Source of the DNA: Thermosporothrix hazakensis
GTDB taxonomy: Bacteria; Chloroflexota; Ktedonobacteria; Ktedonobacterales; Ktedonobacteraceae
Assembly: GCF_003253565.1 (NCBI RefSeq)
Contig: NZ_QKUF01000003.1
Coordinates: 1-64,000 of the forward strand
Length of the DNA: 64,000 bases
Reading direction: 5' to 3'
Each line of letters starts with the position of its first letter. The stretch's first letter is position 1. The translations under genes and the position numbers were made by a program. Shown here one piece after another: positions 37,404-47,227 of this stretch. The notes under the pieces are model-generated. The model searched no databases and was not told the DNA's origin. It saw nothing but the letters and a program-made list of their open reading frames with translations.

Positions 37404-38336
37404 ATGATGGATACTCCAATAGAGAAAGAAAGAGAAGACGAACTGGAAGCCCTGTTAGAGGTTACTCCTGCTCTGGCACAGAAGCGCAGAAGCCAGGCCA
37501 GAATTATTCTCGATCGCTTCCTACGCAATCGTACAGCAACGATCGGGGCGTCTTTTCTGATCCTGCTCTTTCTGTTTTGTTTTATCGGCCCTTTCCTGAC
37601 CGGTCACACAAATCCGAATCAGCCCAATCTGTTGACTCCTGACGCGGCGCCAAGCCTGGCCTATCCCTTTGGGGCAGACGACGTCGGGCGTGATCTGCTG
37701 GCACGGGCCGCAGTAGGTGGGCAGGTGTCCTTGCTGGTCGGACTTGCTTCAATGCTGGTTGCGATTCTGCTAGGAACGGCAATCGGCGCAATTGCGGGCT
37801 ATTATGGCAAACTGCTGGATAATATTCTGATGCGCATCACTGATGTGTTCCTGGCGGTGCCGACGTACCTGTTGCTGTTTGTGCTCTCTGCCTCGTTTAC
37901 GAACGGGTCGGTCTATAGCATCATCGTGCTAATCTCCATTTTCGGTTGGACAACGGCGGCACGTCTGGTGCGCGGCGAGTTTCTGGCCCTGAAGGAGCGT
38001 GAATATGTGATGGCGGCACGAACAGTAGGCGCGAAAGACTTTCGGCTGATGTTCCGTCATATTCTGCCCAACGCCATTGGCCCAATCATTGTCAATGCAA
38101 CGCTTCTGGTCGGTCAGAATATTATTCTTGAGTCGGTCCTGAGCTACTTTGGCTTCGGGGTACAGGCTCCTTTCCCGAGCTGGGGTAGCCTTATCAGTGA
38201 TGGACAGGGGCAGATTAACACAGATCCCAAGCTCGTCTTCATTCCCGGTATCCTCATTTTCCTGACTGTGTTGAGCTGTAATCTGGTTGGCGATGGCTTG
38301 CGCGATGCCTTTGACCCGCATATGACAGAGCGTTAG
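37404..38336 (+). CDS. Peptide ABC transporter permease (DppC-like)
   Basis: 310 aa. N-terminal cytoplasmic arm with a basic RSQARIILDRFLRNRTATIG, FGADDVGRDLLARAAVGGQVSL (conserved in DppC), EAA loop EYVMAARTVGAKDFRLMFRHILPN-type region, C-terminal DGLRDAFDPH. I place the start at 37404 (ATGATG after AGGAGAAGG); a GTG at 37365 overlapping the previous stop lacks a site. Second pore subunit. Confidence 0.94.
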   Translation: MMDTPIEKEREDELEALLEVTPALAQKRRSQARIILDRFLRNRTATIGASFLILLFLFCFIGPFLTGHTNPNQPNLLTPDAAPSLAYPFGADDVGRDLLARAAVGGQVSLLVGLASMLVAILLGTAIGAIAGYYGKLLDNILMRITDVFLAVPTYLLLFVLSASFTNGSVYSIIVLISIFGWTTAARLVRGEFLALKEREYVMAARTVGAKDFRLMFRHILPNAIGPIIVNATLLVGQNIILESVLSYFGFGVQAPFPSWGSLISDGQGQINTDPKLVFIPGILIFLTVLSCNLVGDGLRDAFDPHMTER

Positions 38337-38353
38337 GAGCGAGAGGTGAGAAC

Positions 38354-39430
38354 ATGGGCAAATATCTGCTTGAGGTACAGGACCTCAAAACATACTTCAA
38401 GGTGAAGCAGGGATATGTGCGGGCTGTTGATGGGGTCAGTTTCGCGATCGCACCGGGGGAACGCGTGGCGATTGTTGGCGAGAGCGGTTGTGGGAAAAGT
38501 GTCACGGCGCTCTCGATTATGCGGCTGGTGGCGCAACCTCCTGGAGAGTATAAGGGGGGGAGCATTCTGTTTGAGGATATGGATCTGCTGGACCAGCCCG
38601 AGAGCGTGATCTGTAAGATTCGCGGGGCGAAGATTGGTATGATCTTTCAGGATCCGATGACCTGCTTGAATCCAACAATGACGGTAGGCAAGCAGATCGC
38701 GGAGGGGCTGCGTCTGCATCTGAAAATTCGTCCTGATGAGGCGCGGAAACGAGCAATTACCCTGCTGGAACAGGTAGGGATCCCGGCGGCAGCAGAGCGT
38801 TATCACTCCTACCCGCATCAGTTCAGTGGGGGCATGCGGCAGCGTGTGATGATCGCGATCGCGCTGGCGTGTAACCCGAAACTCCTGATTGCCGATGAGC
38901 CGACCACAGCTCTGGATGTTACCGTCCAGGCCCAGATTCTGGAATTGATGAACGGGATCTGCCGCGAGTTCGGCACCGCTTTGATGTTGATTACGCATGA
39001 CCTGGGCGTGGTCGCGGGTATGACGGATCGCGTAGTTGTGATGTATGCCGGGAAGGTCGTTGAAGAGGCTCCCACAGAGGAACTGTTTGCCAATCCACGG
39101 CACCCCTATACGCTCGGGTTGCTGGAATCAGTGCCACGTCTGGATCAGGTGAGGGACGAAGAGCTTCGCACGATTGAGGGTGCGCCTCCCGACCTGCTTG
39201 CGCCTCCGCCTGGTTGCCCGTTTATGCCGCGCTGTGCTTTTGCCCGAAAGCAGTGTCTGACTATGCCTCCACTGGATCCTCTCCCCAAAAACGAGCAGCA
39301 TCGTAAGGCCTGCTGGTTTGATATCACGGATCCAAAAGTGCGGGAGTATGCTGAGCGGCGACGGGCAGCTATGGAAGCGCTCAAGGCGAAAGCGCTGGAA
39401 ACGACCGGGAACAAAACGGTGACGAGCTAA
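38354..39430 (+). CDS. Peptide ABC transporter ATPase (DppD/OppD-like)
   Basis: 358 aa ABC ATPase. Walker [15 protein letters not shown]-loop [11 protein letters not shown], signature [12 protein letters not shown], Walker [15 protein letters not shown]-loop [10 protein letters not shown], and the oligopeptide-type C-terminal domain with the cysteine-rich [15 protein letters not shown] motif that in related ATPases can bind an Fe-S cluster. GAGGTGAGAAC before the ATG. 17 bp after the permease. Confidence 0.95.
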   Translation: MGKYLLEVQDLKTYFKVKQGYVRAVDGVSFAIAPGERVAIVGESGCGKSVTALSIMRLVAQPPGEYKGGSILFEDMDLLDQPESVICKIRGAKIGMIFQDPMTCLNPTMTVGKQIAEGLRLHLKIRPDEARKRAITLLEQVGIPAAAERYHSYPHQFSGGMRQRVMIAIALACNPKLLIADEPTTALDVTVQAQILELMNGICREFGTALMLITHDLGVVAGMTDRVVVMYAGKVVEEAPTEELFANPRHPYTLGLLESVPRLDQVRDEELRTIEGAPPDLLAPPPGCPFMPRCAFARKQCLTMPPLDPLPKNEQHRKACWFDITDPKVREYAERRRAAMEALKAKALETTGNKTVTS

Positions 39431-39443
39431 AGAAGGAGCGTGT

Positions 39444-40469
39444 ATGATGGCTGATACGCTGGTTGAGAAGCAAACGCTACTGCAGGTGGAGAACCTGAAA
39501 TTATACTTTCCGCTCTATCGTGGACTGATTTTGCAGCGCGTCACCGGGCATGTGCGGGCCATTGATGGCGTCAGCTTCAGTATTGAGCGCGGCCAGACGC
39601 TCGGGCTGGTCGGCGAGAGTGGTTCGGGCAAGACGAGCGTGGCGCGAGCGCTTGTGCGCCTCTATAAGCCGACTGAGGGCCGGATCTATTTTGATGGCAA
39701 GGATCTGGCTACACTTGAGGGCGAGGCTTTACGCAACATGCGGCAACGCATCCAGATGATCTTTCAGGATCCCTACGCGTCGTTGAACCCGCGCTTCACG
39801 ATTGCCTCATTGATCGCGGAGCCAATGGTTATCTACAGGTACGGCTCGAAGCAAGAAATACAGGATCGTGTGCTAGAGCTCTTGCGGGTTGTGGGGCTGC
39901 GTCCCGAGTACGCTGATCGCTATCCTCATGAGTTTAGCGGCGGACAGCGGCAACGCATTGCGATTGCTCGGGCGCTGGCTATTCAACCCGAAGTTGTGAT
40001 CGCTGACGAACCGGTGTCGGCGCTGGATGTCTCGGTTCGTGCTCAGGTCTTGAATCTGCTGCGCCAGTTACAGCGGCAATTCTCCCTGACCTACCTGTTT
40101 ATCTCGCATGACTTGAGTGTGGTGCGTCATTTCGCTGATCGTATCGCTGTGATGTATCTCGGTAAAATAGTTGAGCTTGCTGACCGTGACGAGCTTTATG
40201 CCGTACCCAGGCATCCGTATACGAAGGCGCTCCTTTCGGCGGTGCCGATCCCCGATCCGAAGGTAGAGAAGCGAAGAAGCCGGATTATCCTGTCCGGCGA
40301 TCTACCGAGTCCGATCAATATTCCATCGGGGTGCCGCTTCCATACACGGTGCCCGATGGCACAGGAGATTTGCCGTAAGGAGGAGCCGCGTTTTGAGCCG
40401 AAGGGAAATGGGACGCATTACGCCGCCTGCCATTTCTCCGATAAGGTTTCAGGTACTGAAGATGCATAA
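39444..40469 (+). CDS. Peptide ABC transporter ATPase (DppF/OppF-like)
   Basis: 341 aa ABC ATPase paired with the previous gene. [26 protein letters not shown] start, Walker [13 protein letters not shown], signature [12 protein letters not shown], Walker [15 protein letters not shown]-loop [12 protein letters not shown]-terminal [26 protein letters not shown] before ATGATG. Last gene of the importer operon; ends in a hairpin shared with the convergent gene. Confidence 0.95.
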   Translation: MMADTLVEKQTLLQVENLKLYFPLYRGLILQRVTGHVRAIDGVSFSIERGQTLGLVGESGSGKTSVARALVRLYKPTEGRIYFDGKDLATLEGEALRNMRQRIQMIFQDPYASLNPRFTIASLIAEPMVIYRYGSKQEIQDRVLELLRVVGLRPEYADRYPHEFSGGQRQRIAIARALAIQPEVVIADEPVSALDVSVRAQVLNLLRQLQRQFSLTYLFISHDLSVVRHFADRIAVMYLGKIVELADRDELYAVPRHPYTKALLSAVPIPDPKVEKRRSRIILSGDLPSPINIPSGCRFHTRCPMAQEICRKEEPRFEPKGNGTHYAACHFSDKVSGTEDA

Positions 40470-40473
40470 AAAA

Positions 40474-40494
40474 GGGCTGGCATATTGCCAGCCC
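40474..40494 (-). terminator. Terminator between convergent genes
   Basis: Perfect 8-bp stem (40474-40481 with 40487-40494). Six A residues on its left give a U tail for the leftward DUF4832 transcript; rightward it follows the ATPase stop by 4 bp. Confidence 0.85.
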
Positions 40495-40495
40495 G

Positions 40496-41977
40496 CTACT
40501 GTACTTTGACCGTTCCGAGTGGATAACTTCCGTCGTTCTGGCGCCCCTGATTTGCCAGCTCAAGCGGCGCATAGTACTGGTTGGGGTCAACAACTTGAAC
40601 AGTAACGGTATAGTCTCCTTTTGCCAGATTTGCAGGCAGCATGAACTGATCGCTCGCGCTGAGTGGCTCACCCGGAAAGACCGAGCGAAGATCGACCTGT
40701 GAACTTTGTTGCCAGGCGACAACTCCACTTGCGTTGCGCAACTGGAGCAAAACCTGCCAGGGATGATAGGTCGGAGCGATGTTGGTATTTATCCATTGTG
40801 CTGTGACGGTGAATGGTTGCCCAACAAGCAGCATTCCGGGCAAGCTGATGCTCTTGAGAGACAGCCGGTAGCCCGAGACTCGGTAGATCTCTGTCAGCAG
40901 CGCCTTTTGTTGCGCGTTCAGTCCGTCAAAGCCTGAGATGTTGCCGCCGCCATCGCCAATAATCGAAGCGTGATAGGTTTTGACATCCTGAAGTGCCTGC
41001 GTGAAGTCGGCATCCGGGCAGAACTCGAAGTACAGGGGCGCTGTCTGCCAGCGAGCGCCTGCCAGCGGGTTCCCGTCCAGCACTTCTTTACCTCCACCAA
41101 TACCGGGTGTGCCCAGACAGTCAATACGAATGCCGATCGGGTATGCTCTTTGCAGGCTAAGCGCGTAATTGAGCGAGTCCTGATGGCTGACCATCATAAA
41201 GAAGCGCTTGTTCGAGAAGGCCTGCACCTGAATATCGATCAGTGCCTGTCGGTTTTCCGGGGTCATTGTCTCCCCGCCACAGGCCTCATTCCATTCTCCC
41301 CAACAGCCATACAGGCTCATATCCAGCCAGCTCAGGCGTGGATCGGTATTGTAGCGTTGTGCCAGCGCTGTAAAAAGGGCGCGAGCACTTTCAAGGTACC
41401 GCTGGTCATTATAACTCACGCCTTTCATGTAGTCCGGGAGGCAGTCGTGTCCGGGAAAATTGGGCATAATGCGGAAACCGAAGGTATAGCCTGCGGCGGC
41501 GGCTGTTGCCAGTGCCTGATCGATCAGACCGTAGTTGATCTGACCCTTTTGAGGCTCCACTTCACGCCAGCACCAGCGTGAATAGCGATCGGTGAGCGGC
41601 CAGCCGGGTGGGGGAGCCTCTCCGCCGAAGTACTGAGGGCCGCGCATGGGATTGCTCAATTCCGTGCTGGCTCCTAGCAGTGGCGGTGTAAAGGAGACCG
41701 TAGGGCCAACCGTCGACTGTGGCTCTTCTTCTGGCTGGTGCCCTTCGACAGTCAGGCCAAAGGTCGTGATCTTCGGTGCACAGGAAGGCTGACAGGTTGC
41801 TGTTGCTGTGACACTCGCGGCGGGGTGAGAGGGTTTGGTTGGTTGTCCGAGAAGTTGTAGCGCGATTCCCCCTCCGACTAATAAGACCGCAACGAGAACA
41901 AGTGCAGTACAGATGAGAAGTAGCGGTCTGGTTTTGCTGCGTCGTGCTGCCGTTTGCTGTTGCTTACGCCCCTTCAT
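40496..41977 (-). CDS. Secreted/anchored DUF4832 glycosidase-like protein
   Basis: 493 aa. A basic N-terminus and one membrane helix (~20-43, LLLICTALVLVAVLLVGGGIA) are followed by a Thr/Pro-rich linker and a TIM-barrel-like domain: NPMRGPQYFGGEAPPPGWP, SRWCWREVEPQKGQINYGLID, DPRLSWLDMSLYGCWGEWNEA (family-typical), then a C-terminal beta domain with MLPANLAKGDYTVTVQV (DUF4832). Related proteins are seen as putative extracellular glycoside hydrolases; activity is unproven. RBS AAGGGGGAT. Single gene. Confidence 0.8.
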   Translation of the reverse strand: MKGRKQQQTAARRSKTRPLLLICTALVLVAVLLVGGGIALQLLGQPTKPSHPAASVTATATCQPSCAPKITTFGLTVEGHQPEEEPQSTVGPTVSFTPPLLGASTELSNPMRGPQYFGGEAPPPGWPLTDRYSRWCWREVEPQKGQINYGLIDQALATAAAAGYTFGFRIMPNFPGHDCLPDYMKGVSYNDQRYLESARALFTALAQRYNTDPRLSWLDMSLYGCWGEWNEACGGETMTPENRQALIDIQVQAFSNKRFFMMVSHQDSLNYALSLQRAYPIGIRIDCLGTPGIGGGKEVLDGNPLAGARWQTAPLYFEFCPDADFTQALQDVKTYHASIIGDGGGNISGFDGLNAQQKALLTEIYRVSGYRLSLKSISLPGMLLVGQPFTVTAQWINTNIAPTYHPWQVLLQLRNASGVVAWQQSSQVDLRSVFPGEPLSASDQFMLPANLAKGDYTVTVQVVDPNQYYAPLELANQGRQNDGSYPLGTVKVQ

Positions 41978-42105
41978 GGCGATCCCCCTTACAGCGTGAA
42001 AAATCCCTTATCCCTACATAGGATACCCGCCAATTGATGTATTTAAATGCCTTTCCAGGTGAATTAGTACTAAAAGGCACTTCAATGGGGAGGATGCCAG
42101 AAGAA

Positions 42106-42131
42106 GAGACGCGCGAGAGGCCGCGCGTCTC
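42106..42131 (-). terminator. NCS2 permease terminator
   Basis: Perfect 10-bp GC-rich stem (42106-42115 with 42122-42131), 20 bp past the permease stop, followed leftward by TTCTTCT. Confidence 0.75.
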
Positions 42132-42151
42132 CAGAAGGCTTGTTTGCTGTT

Positions 42152-43462
42152 TTAGTGAGGCAGGAAAATCAGCAGGAGCAAGAACAGAACGGCGAAGATG
42201 TATACCAGCGGGTGGATCTGACGCCATTTGCCCTGTGCCAGCTTTAGCACTGGATAGAAGACAAAGCCAAGCGCAATACCATTTGCGATGCTATTGGTCA
42301 GCGGCATGGTCAGGATGACCAGGAACGCGGGGAAGGCTTCATCAAAATCACTCCAGTTGATATGCTGAACATGTCCAACCATCAACGAGCCAACGATCAC
42401 CAGCGCCGGGGCGGTGATGGCCGGAACTGAAGAGACCGCCTGCACAACCGGGAAGAAGAACATTGAGATGATAAAGAGCACGGCAACCGTCAATGCGGTC
42501 CAGCCACTGCGGCCACCGGCTGCGATACCGGCTGCGGACTCAACGTAGGCAGAGGTCGGCGTGGTACCGAAGATGGAGCCAACCAGCGTTGCGATTGAGT
42601 CGGCGACAAAGGCGCGACCCGCACGCGGCAGGTTGCTGCCATCTTTCATCAGGCCCGCCTGTTTTGCCAGGCCAAGTACAGTCCCGGTCGTGTCAAAGAT
42701 CGTGACCAGCACGAAGGTGAAGACGGCGGCATAGAGTCCGTACTGAATGATATCGCCGATCGCGCTGACCGGGTTCCAGACGACCAGTTCAGGGGTAGGT
42801 GGCAGCTTGACGACTCCATCAAAGTGGAGGTTCCCCAGAAAGAATGAGATGATACCGATAATAACCATGCCAATAAAGAGAGCGCCATGCACGCGGAATG
42901 CCATGAGCGCAACGGTAACCAGCAGACCGAGCAGCGCCAACAGGACGGCCTCGCTATGCAGGTTGCCCAGGCGCACCAGGTTAGTGGGATCAGCGGCGAT
43001 AATCCCGGCCTGACGCAGACCGATAAAGGCAATAAAAAGCCCGATACCTGCGGTGATTGCATGCTTCAGGTTATCGGGTATGGCGTTAATCAGATGAGTA
43101 CGTAATGGTGTAAGTGAAAGGATCACGAACAGGATACTGGCTATAAAGACCGTGGCAAAAGCAATATGATAGTCTAATGGCTTTCCCTGATGCGTCGCAA
43201 CGGTAAAGGCAAAATAAGCGTTCATACCCATACCGGGGGCCACTGCAATCGGATAGTTGGCATAGAAAGCCATCAACAGACAACCGACGATAGAGGCTGC
43301 AATTGTCGCGATAAAGACAATATCGAAGGGAACGCCAGCCTGTTTAAGCAGCGTGGGGTTCACGACGATGATGTAGGCCATCGTTACAAAGGTGGTCACA
43401 CCTGCGAGAATCTCGCGCTTGAGTGAAACTTCTCCGTTCTTGAGAGATTGAAACATCGACAC
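42152..43462 (-). CDS. NCS2-family purine permease (AzgA/PbuG-like)
   Basis: 436 aa with 12-14 membrane segments. Seen: REILAGVTTFVTMAYIIVVNP, AVAPGMGMNAYFAF, FVLVTIFDTTGTVLGLAKQAG, GTTPTSAYVESAAGIAAGGRSG: hallmark motifs of the AzgA-like branch of NCS2, importing hypoxanthine, adenine or guanine by proton symport. The start is GTG (43462) with AAGGAT upstream, or an ATG two codons later. Single gene. Confidence 0.95.
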   Translation of the reverse strand: MSMFQSLKNGEVSLKREILAGVTTFVTMAYIIVVNPTLLKQAGVPFDIVFIATIAASIVGCLLMAFYANYPIAVAPGMGMNAYFAFTVATHQGKPLDYHIAFATVFIASILFVILSLTPLRTHLINAIPDNLKHAITAGIGLFIAFIGLRQAGIIAADPTNLVRLGNLHSEAVLLALLGLLVTVALMAFRVHGALFIGMVIIGIISFFLGNLHFDGVVKLPPTPELVVWNPVSAIGDIIQYGLYAAVFTFVLVTIFDTTGTVLGLAKQAGLMKDGSNLPRAGRAFVADSIATLVGSIFGTTPTSAYVESAAGIAAGGRSGWTALTVAVLFIISMFFFPVVQAVSSVPAITAPALVIVGSLMVGHVQHINWSDFDEAFPAFLVILTMPLTNSIANGIALGFVFYPVLKLAQGKWRQIHPLVYIFAVLFLLLLIFLPH

Positions 43463-43796
43463 AGTTATGAATCCTTACCAAAATAATAAACTCTCCTCCT
43501 ATCTCGACGCTGATAAGAGGAGGGTACACCTTTTCTCAACAGCAAGATTCTATCGCATAGCGCTATAGAAAATCAAGGGAAGGGAGCGGCCAGCCCGGGT
43601 GAGCGAGCTGCATGCTCTTCGCATGAATGCGAACTCTGGAAGGGGGTGAAATTGCATGCAAGGAGTCCCCCAAATGGATGGCTTGCGGTATCAGGAAGAT
43701 GTGGGCGGTCGTCTGGCTCCAGAGGCGTGTTGAGCAATATGGATAGAGTGAGAGAGGGAAAAGAAAAAAGCCTGGATCCCATTCTATCCAGGCTTG
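43463..43796. other. Region between NCS2 gene and tRNA-Asp
   Basis: 334 bp. Its right end carries the tRNA terminator. The remainder, including 43560-43740, shows no gene; frames there are shadows of the tRNA region. Confidence 0.5.
43769..43795 (-). terminator. tRNA-Asp terminator
   Basis: Perfect 10-bp stem (43769-43778 with 43786-43795) beginning 2 nt after the CCA end, followed leftward by a long T-rich run. Confidence 0.93.
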
Positions 43797-43873
43797 TGGC
43801 GGAACCGACGGGATTCGAACCCGCGATCTCCTGCGTGACAGGCAGGCGTGTTAGGCCTCTACACCACGGCTCC
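43797..43873 (-). tRNA. tRNA-Asp (GTC), CCA encoded
   Basis: Cloverleaf readable on the minus strand: acceptor GGAGCCG with CGGTTCC (one G:T pair), D arm GTGGTGTAGAGGCCTAACAC, anticodon loop CTGTCAC giving GTC, T arm GCGGGTTCGAATCCCGT, discriminator G and genomic CCA. Single tRNA unit with its own perfect promoter 57-85 bp upstream and an intrinsic terminator. Confidence 0.97.
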
Positions 43874-43929
43874 ATGCTTACTCTTTTGTCTGAGCGGCGT
43901 TTTTTCTTCGCGTCGCCTTGACGGGGATA

Positions 43930-43958
43930 ATAATAACAGACTACTCTGGCCTTGTCAA
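43930..43958 (-). promoter_or_regulatory. tRNA-Asp promoter
   Basis: Leftward TTGACA (43958-43953), exactly 17 bp, TATTAT (43935-43930): the best promoter in the window. Followed by a GC-rich discriminator (CCCCG), typical of stringently controlled stable-RNA promoters. Confidence 0.92.
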
Positions 43959-44111
43959 GCGTTTTTCACAAGATCTTTGAAAAATTTTCCACGATTTGCC
44001 CCGGTCTTCTTCAGCTAATTCCTGTTGCGCCTCCGTATACTGATATAGATACCTGTCAATTTTGTTTCTGCACTGCATCTTAAAAAGGACTGTGTTTCTC
44101 TCGGAGGACAT

Positions 44112-44783
44112 ATGAATACTCGCACTGCTTCTCAGGATATCACGCTGCGTGTTGTTTGCCCTATCTGTGCGGCTCTCTATGTTCCTGCCGCTCTTTCTCC
44201 TGTTGATCAGTTACTGGCGACTCCTGAGAACATGGCGGCCTCGTTGCTCAGTATTTCCTCTTTTTGCTATCGCTGTCGTCGTCCTGCCTGTCCCTGTTGT
44301 TGGGTTGAGCCACTCCAGCTATGTGCTGCCTGCGTATGTGAGACGGACCCACGCTACATGCTGCCACCAATTCCGGATGTCTCAATGCCCTTTGCCTCTG
44401 TGCCGTTATCTCTCTTCTGTGTGGAGGCAGGGCGTTTTGTTGAGCTGCATTTTGATGAGTCTATGCCGATAGAACAGAGTGAGGAAGAAGAGCGCATCAG
44501 CACTTTGCCCTATACAACGGTAGAGTTGCGGCAGGCCATTCAGCGGGCAAAGAGAAAAGAGCCTGATGCGCTGGAAGAGCAAACGACGGTTGTTGTGCGT
44601 CGGCGCCACTCATATCGTTTCTTCTGGCTGTTTTTTATAGGTGTATTTGCAGTTATAATAGGACTAATTGTTGCTTCTCTTCTTCGAGTGGAAGTTAATT
44701 CGTTTGTGAATCATGTGCTTCATATGAATGTGCGAGAACTCATAGCCGCGCTCTGGCTATGGGTAATACAGTATTTTCGTTAG
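44112..44783 (+). CDS. Cysteine-rich zinc-ribbon protein with C-terminal membrane helix
   Basis: 223 aa, not recognised as a named family. The N-terminal half is rich in CxxC pairs: CPIC (16-19), CYRCRRPACPCC (~52-63), CAAC (~72-75), compatible with two interleaved zinc sites (B-box/RING-like spacing). An acidic linker (EEEE) follows, then a membrane helix at ~172-194 (FFWLFFIGVFAVIIGLIVAS) and an amphipathic tail. CGGAGGAC ribosome-binding site. The YacP-like gene begins 20 bp downstream, so they may be co-transcribed. Confidence 0.65.
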   Translation: MNTRTASQDITLRVVCPICAALYVPAALSPVDQLLATPENMAASLLSISSFCYRCRRPACPCCWVEPLQLCAACVCETDPRYMLPPIPDVSMPFASVPLSLFCVEAGRFVELHFDESMPIEQSEEEERISTLPYTTVELRQAIQRAKRKEPDALEEQTTVVVRRRHSYRFFWLFFIGVFAVIIGLIVASLLRVEVNSFVNHVLHMNVRELIAALWLWVIQYFR

Positions 44784-44803
44784 AAAGGAAGTCTTTATGC
44801 ATT

Positions 44804-45334
44804 ATGGGATATGATATTCTTGTTGATGGATATAATGTTATTAAAAATAATGAAATGTATCGCCAGCTTGAGCTGAAGAGGCTCGCTCTGGCACGAGAAA
44901 CCTTGATTCGTAACCTGAAGAACCGGTACCTTCACTATGATGGGCGGGTCACCGTCGTATTTGATGGAAGTGATAAAAGGGAACAGGTAACGCACGAAGA
45001 GCATATTTGTGTTATTTATACCCGCTATGGTGAGACTGCAGATAGTGTGATCGTTCGTCTGGCTGCGGAAGCCAGAGCCGCTGGACGGAAAGTGATGATG
45101 TACAGTGATGATGCAGAGGTGAAAGAAGCCGTCACCGAGCAGGGAGGCAAGTCACATAGTACGGGCACCCTGACAAACCACCTGAGCGCTCCCCCCCGTG
45201 ATCTGGCGCGGCGTGTTGCTCACCGCCAGAAGGTTCGCCGCATGTATGGCCTTGATCCCCATTGGAAGTATATTGAGGATGATGAGGAAGAAAATCGTTC
45301 CCCTCAGCGAAAGAAGAAAAAGAAACGGCGATGA
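44804..45334 (+). CDS. NYN-domain YacP/Rae1-like ribonuclease
   Basis: 176 aa. NYN (PIN-like) domain: DILVDGYNVIKN (metal Asp), VTVVFDGSDKRE, YTRYGETADSVIVRLA, VMMYSDDAEVKEAV, which are the acidic clusters of YacP. In Bacillus, YacP/Rae1 is a ribosome-dependent mRNA endonuclease. The C-terminus is a Lys/Arg-rich tail (KKKKKRR) likely to bind RNA or ribosome. ATG at 44804; AAAGGAAG lies ~15 bp upstream and serves better the out-of-frame ATG at 44797, so initiation may be inefficient. Confidence 0.88.
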   Translation: MGYDILVDGYNVIKNNEMYRQLELKRLALARETLIRNLKNRYLHYDGRVTVVFDGSDKREQVTHEEHICVIYTRYGETADSVIVRLAAEARAAGRKVMMYSDDAEVKEAVTEQGGKSHSTGTLTNHLSAPPRDLARRVAHRQKVRRMYGLDPHWKYIEDDEEENRSPQRKKKKKRR

Positions 45335-45381
45335 GCGCAAAAGGGTGGCCCAGGAAACCATTGTCCCTGGGCCTGTTGCTT

Positions 45382-46161
45382 TTATTTGGTGCCTGCCGAG
45401 GTAATTTCTTTGGTTTGGGTTCCGGGGGCGGTAGCAAGCTGATTTCTGGGGGCGCTGGAATTGGATTTCCCCAGGCGGGTACGAGTTACCCAGGTGAAGG
45501 CCTCAAACACAATCTTCTTTGACATCTTCGATTTACCAACGCGACGATCCATAAAGACAATTGGCGTCTCAACGATCTTAAAGCCATGCTTCATGACACG
45601 GTAAGCCAGCTCAATCTGGAATGCGTAGCCCTGCGACTCGACAGTGTCGAGATCAATCGTTTCCAGTACGCGCCGCCGATAGCAGCGGTAGCCTGCGGTG
45701 CAGTCCTTTACCGGGATACCAAGCATGAAGCGTGCAAAGATGTTGCCACAGCCGCTGATCATCCGTCGCACAAATGACCAGTTCGGGGTGTCGCCGCCCG
45801 GGATGTAACGTGAGCCGATGACAAGATCGGCGTCTTTGATTTCGCGCAGGAAGTTTGGCAGGTATTTGGGGTCATGCGAGAAGTCGGCGTCCATCTCAAA
45901 CGCTGCGTCATACTCATGCTCGATCGCATACTTGAACCCGGCGATATAAGCGGTCCCCAGACCAAGCTTTCCGGCCCGATGTAGCACGTGCACGCGAGGA
46001 TCTTCTTTGCTGATCTCATCAGCCAGTTTACCGGTACCATCAGGGGAATTGTCGTCCACGACAAGAATATCGGTTTTGGGAGCATATGAGAAAATAGAAT
46101 CCAGCAAAGACCGTAAGTTGTCGTATTCGTTATAGGTTGGAATAATAATCAGTGTCTTCAT
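45382..46161 (-). CDS. Polyprenol-phosphate glycosyltransferase (DPM1-like GT2)
   Basis: 259 aa GT-A enzyme without membrane helices, like soluble polyprenol monophosphomannose synthases. Seen: LIIIPTYNEYDNLRSLL, ILVVDDNSPDGTGKLAD, GLGTAYIAGFKYAIEH, EMDADFSHDPKYLP (DxD), VIGSRYIPGG, and GYRCYRR. ATG at 46161 after GGAGAGAAG. A C-terminal ~35-residue extension is low complexity. Last gene of the UbiA-flippase-GT2 operon, implying synthesis of a lipid-linked mannose-type donor for glycans at the cell surface. Confidence 0.93.
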   Translation of the reverse strand: MKTLIIIPTYNEYDNLRSLLDSIFSYAPKTDILVVDDNSPDGTGKLADEISKEDPRVHVLHRAGKLGLGTAYIAGFKYAIEHEYDAAFEMDADFSHDPKYLPNFLREIKDADLVIGSRYIPGGDTPNWSFVRRMISGCGNIFARFMLGIPVKDCTAGYRCYRRRVLETIDLDTVESQGYAFQIELAYRVMKHGFKIVETPIVFMDRRVGKSKMSKKIVFEAFTWVTRTRLGKSNSSAPRNQLATAPGTQTKEITSAGTK

Positions 46162-46220
46162 AAAAATCTTCTCTCCGCTACTGACCGTGCCGATTGTTGT
46201 TCGGCTGCCGGTAATTTGCA

Positions 46221-47213
46221 TTATTTTGTATGAGTTACCTCTGCTAGCCCGTTCTTTGTATTTCCCGCCTGCGTTGTTCGATACAGGATGAGTGCTATTA
46301 CACCCAGAAAGAGCCCGAACCAGAGGGTACAGAACCGGATCAGGATCGTTGCTGCTCCTGCGATTGTCGCTGATGCTGTCACCAGAAACTGGGTAAGCCC
46401 CACTATACTACCATCGGTAGTCCCTAGCCCTCCTGGGAGCGTAGAAGCGGAACCAACGAGCGAGGAGACCGCAAGGATAAAGATAGATTTCAACAGGAGG
46501 TCTCCACCCGTGCTGACTCCTGATCCGAGATAAACGAAATAAAGTGCCAGACATTCCCCGGTCCACGAGATGACGCCGAGCAGAACTGCGAGGCAGAGTG
46601 GCTGCCAGCGTAGCAGAAGAAATGCGCTTTCATAAAAATCTCGTAACCAGTGAACGATAGGCGAGACAAGCGGTATCCTCTCTCCGTGACGCAGAAGCGC
46701 AAGAGAAAGTTTTCTGTTTTGAATAATAATAATACCTCCGAGCCCGCCAATAAAGAGAATCAGTAATATTTGCCATCCGAACCGGTACTGCATCAATCCT
46801 ACTCCAGCAAGAAGGAGCATTGCAATACCATCGGTGAGCCGCTCAGCAACGATGATTGGCGCTGTCTTGCGGATTGCCGTCCCTGTACGCTCTTTTAAAA
46901 GATAGGACTTCAGGAGTTCTCCCACTTTGCCGGGCGTAATTGCCATTGAGAGTCCGGCAAGGAAAATCAGCAGGCTGGGCCAGAGCTTGAGCGGAATCGC
47001 AAGCAGATGGAGGTAAAAATGCCATTTAACGAAACGAAGCGCATAGTTGCAGAGCGTCAACCCCAGGATCAGCGGTAGTATCTCCCAGTGAAAATGAAGG
47101 AGTGCCTGTAGCAGGCGGGAGGCATCCGCATAAAGGAGAATGGTGACTACAACGGCAAAAGCCAGAAGCAGCGAAACCAGTATTCCAGATCTGAGCTTCT
47201 TATCTCTGAACAA
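46221..47213 (-). CDS. UPF0104/LPG-synthase-TM-like flippase-family membrane protein
   Basis: 330 aa with 7-8 membrane helices and the family signature region FLAGLSMAITPGKVGELLKSYLLKERTG (~82-109) and SLVGSASTLPGGLGTTDGSIVGL (~260-282). Members are proposed lipid-linked glycan flippases or MprF-like TM domains (AglD-like). The start codon is TTG at 47213 with GGAG 8 nt upstream, 14 bp after the previous stop. Middle gene of the polyprenyl-sugar operon. Confidence 0.9.
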   Translation of the reverse strand: MFRDKKLRSGILVSLLLAFAVVVTILLYADASRLLQALLHFHWEILPLILGLTLCNYALRFVKWHFYLHLLAIPLKLWPSLLIFLAGLSMAITPGKVGELLKSYLLKERTGTAIRKTAPIIVAERLTDGIAMLLLAGVGLMQYRFGWQILLILFIGGLGGIIIIQNRKLSLALLRHGERIPLVSPIVHWLRDFYESAFLLLRWQPLCLAVLLGVISWTGECLALYFVYLGSGVSTGGDLLLKSIFILAVSSLVGSASTLPGGLGTTDGSIVGLTQFLVTASATIAGAATILIRFCTLWFGLFLGVIALILYRTTQAGNTKNGLAEVTHTK

Positions 47214-47227
47214 AATGGGCTCCGTTT

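Noticed and set aside
40970..41581. 203-codon frame antisense to the DUF4832 gene
   Set aside because: Shadow frame; the opposite strand encodes recognisable DUF4832 motifs.
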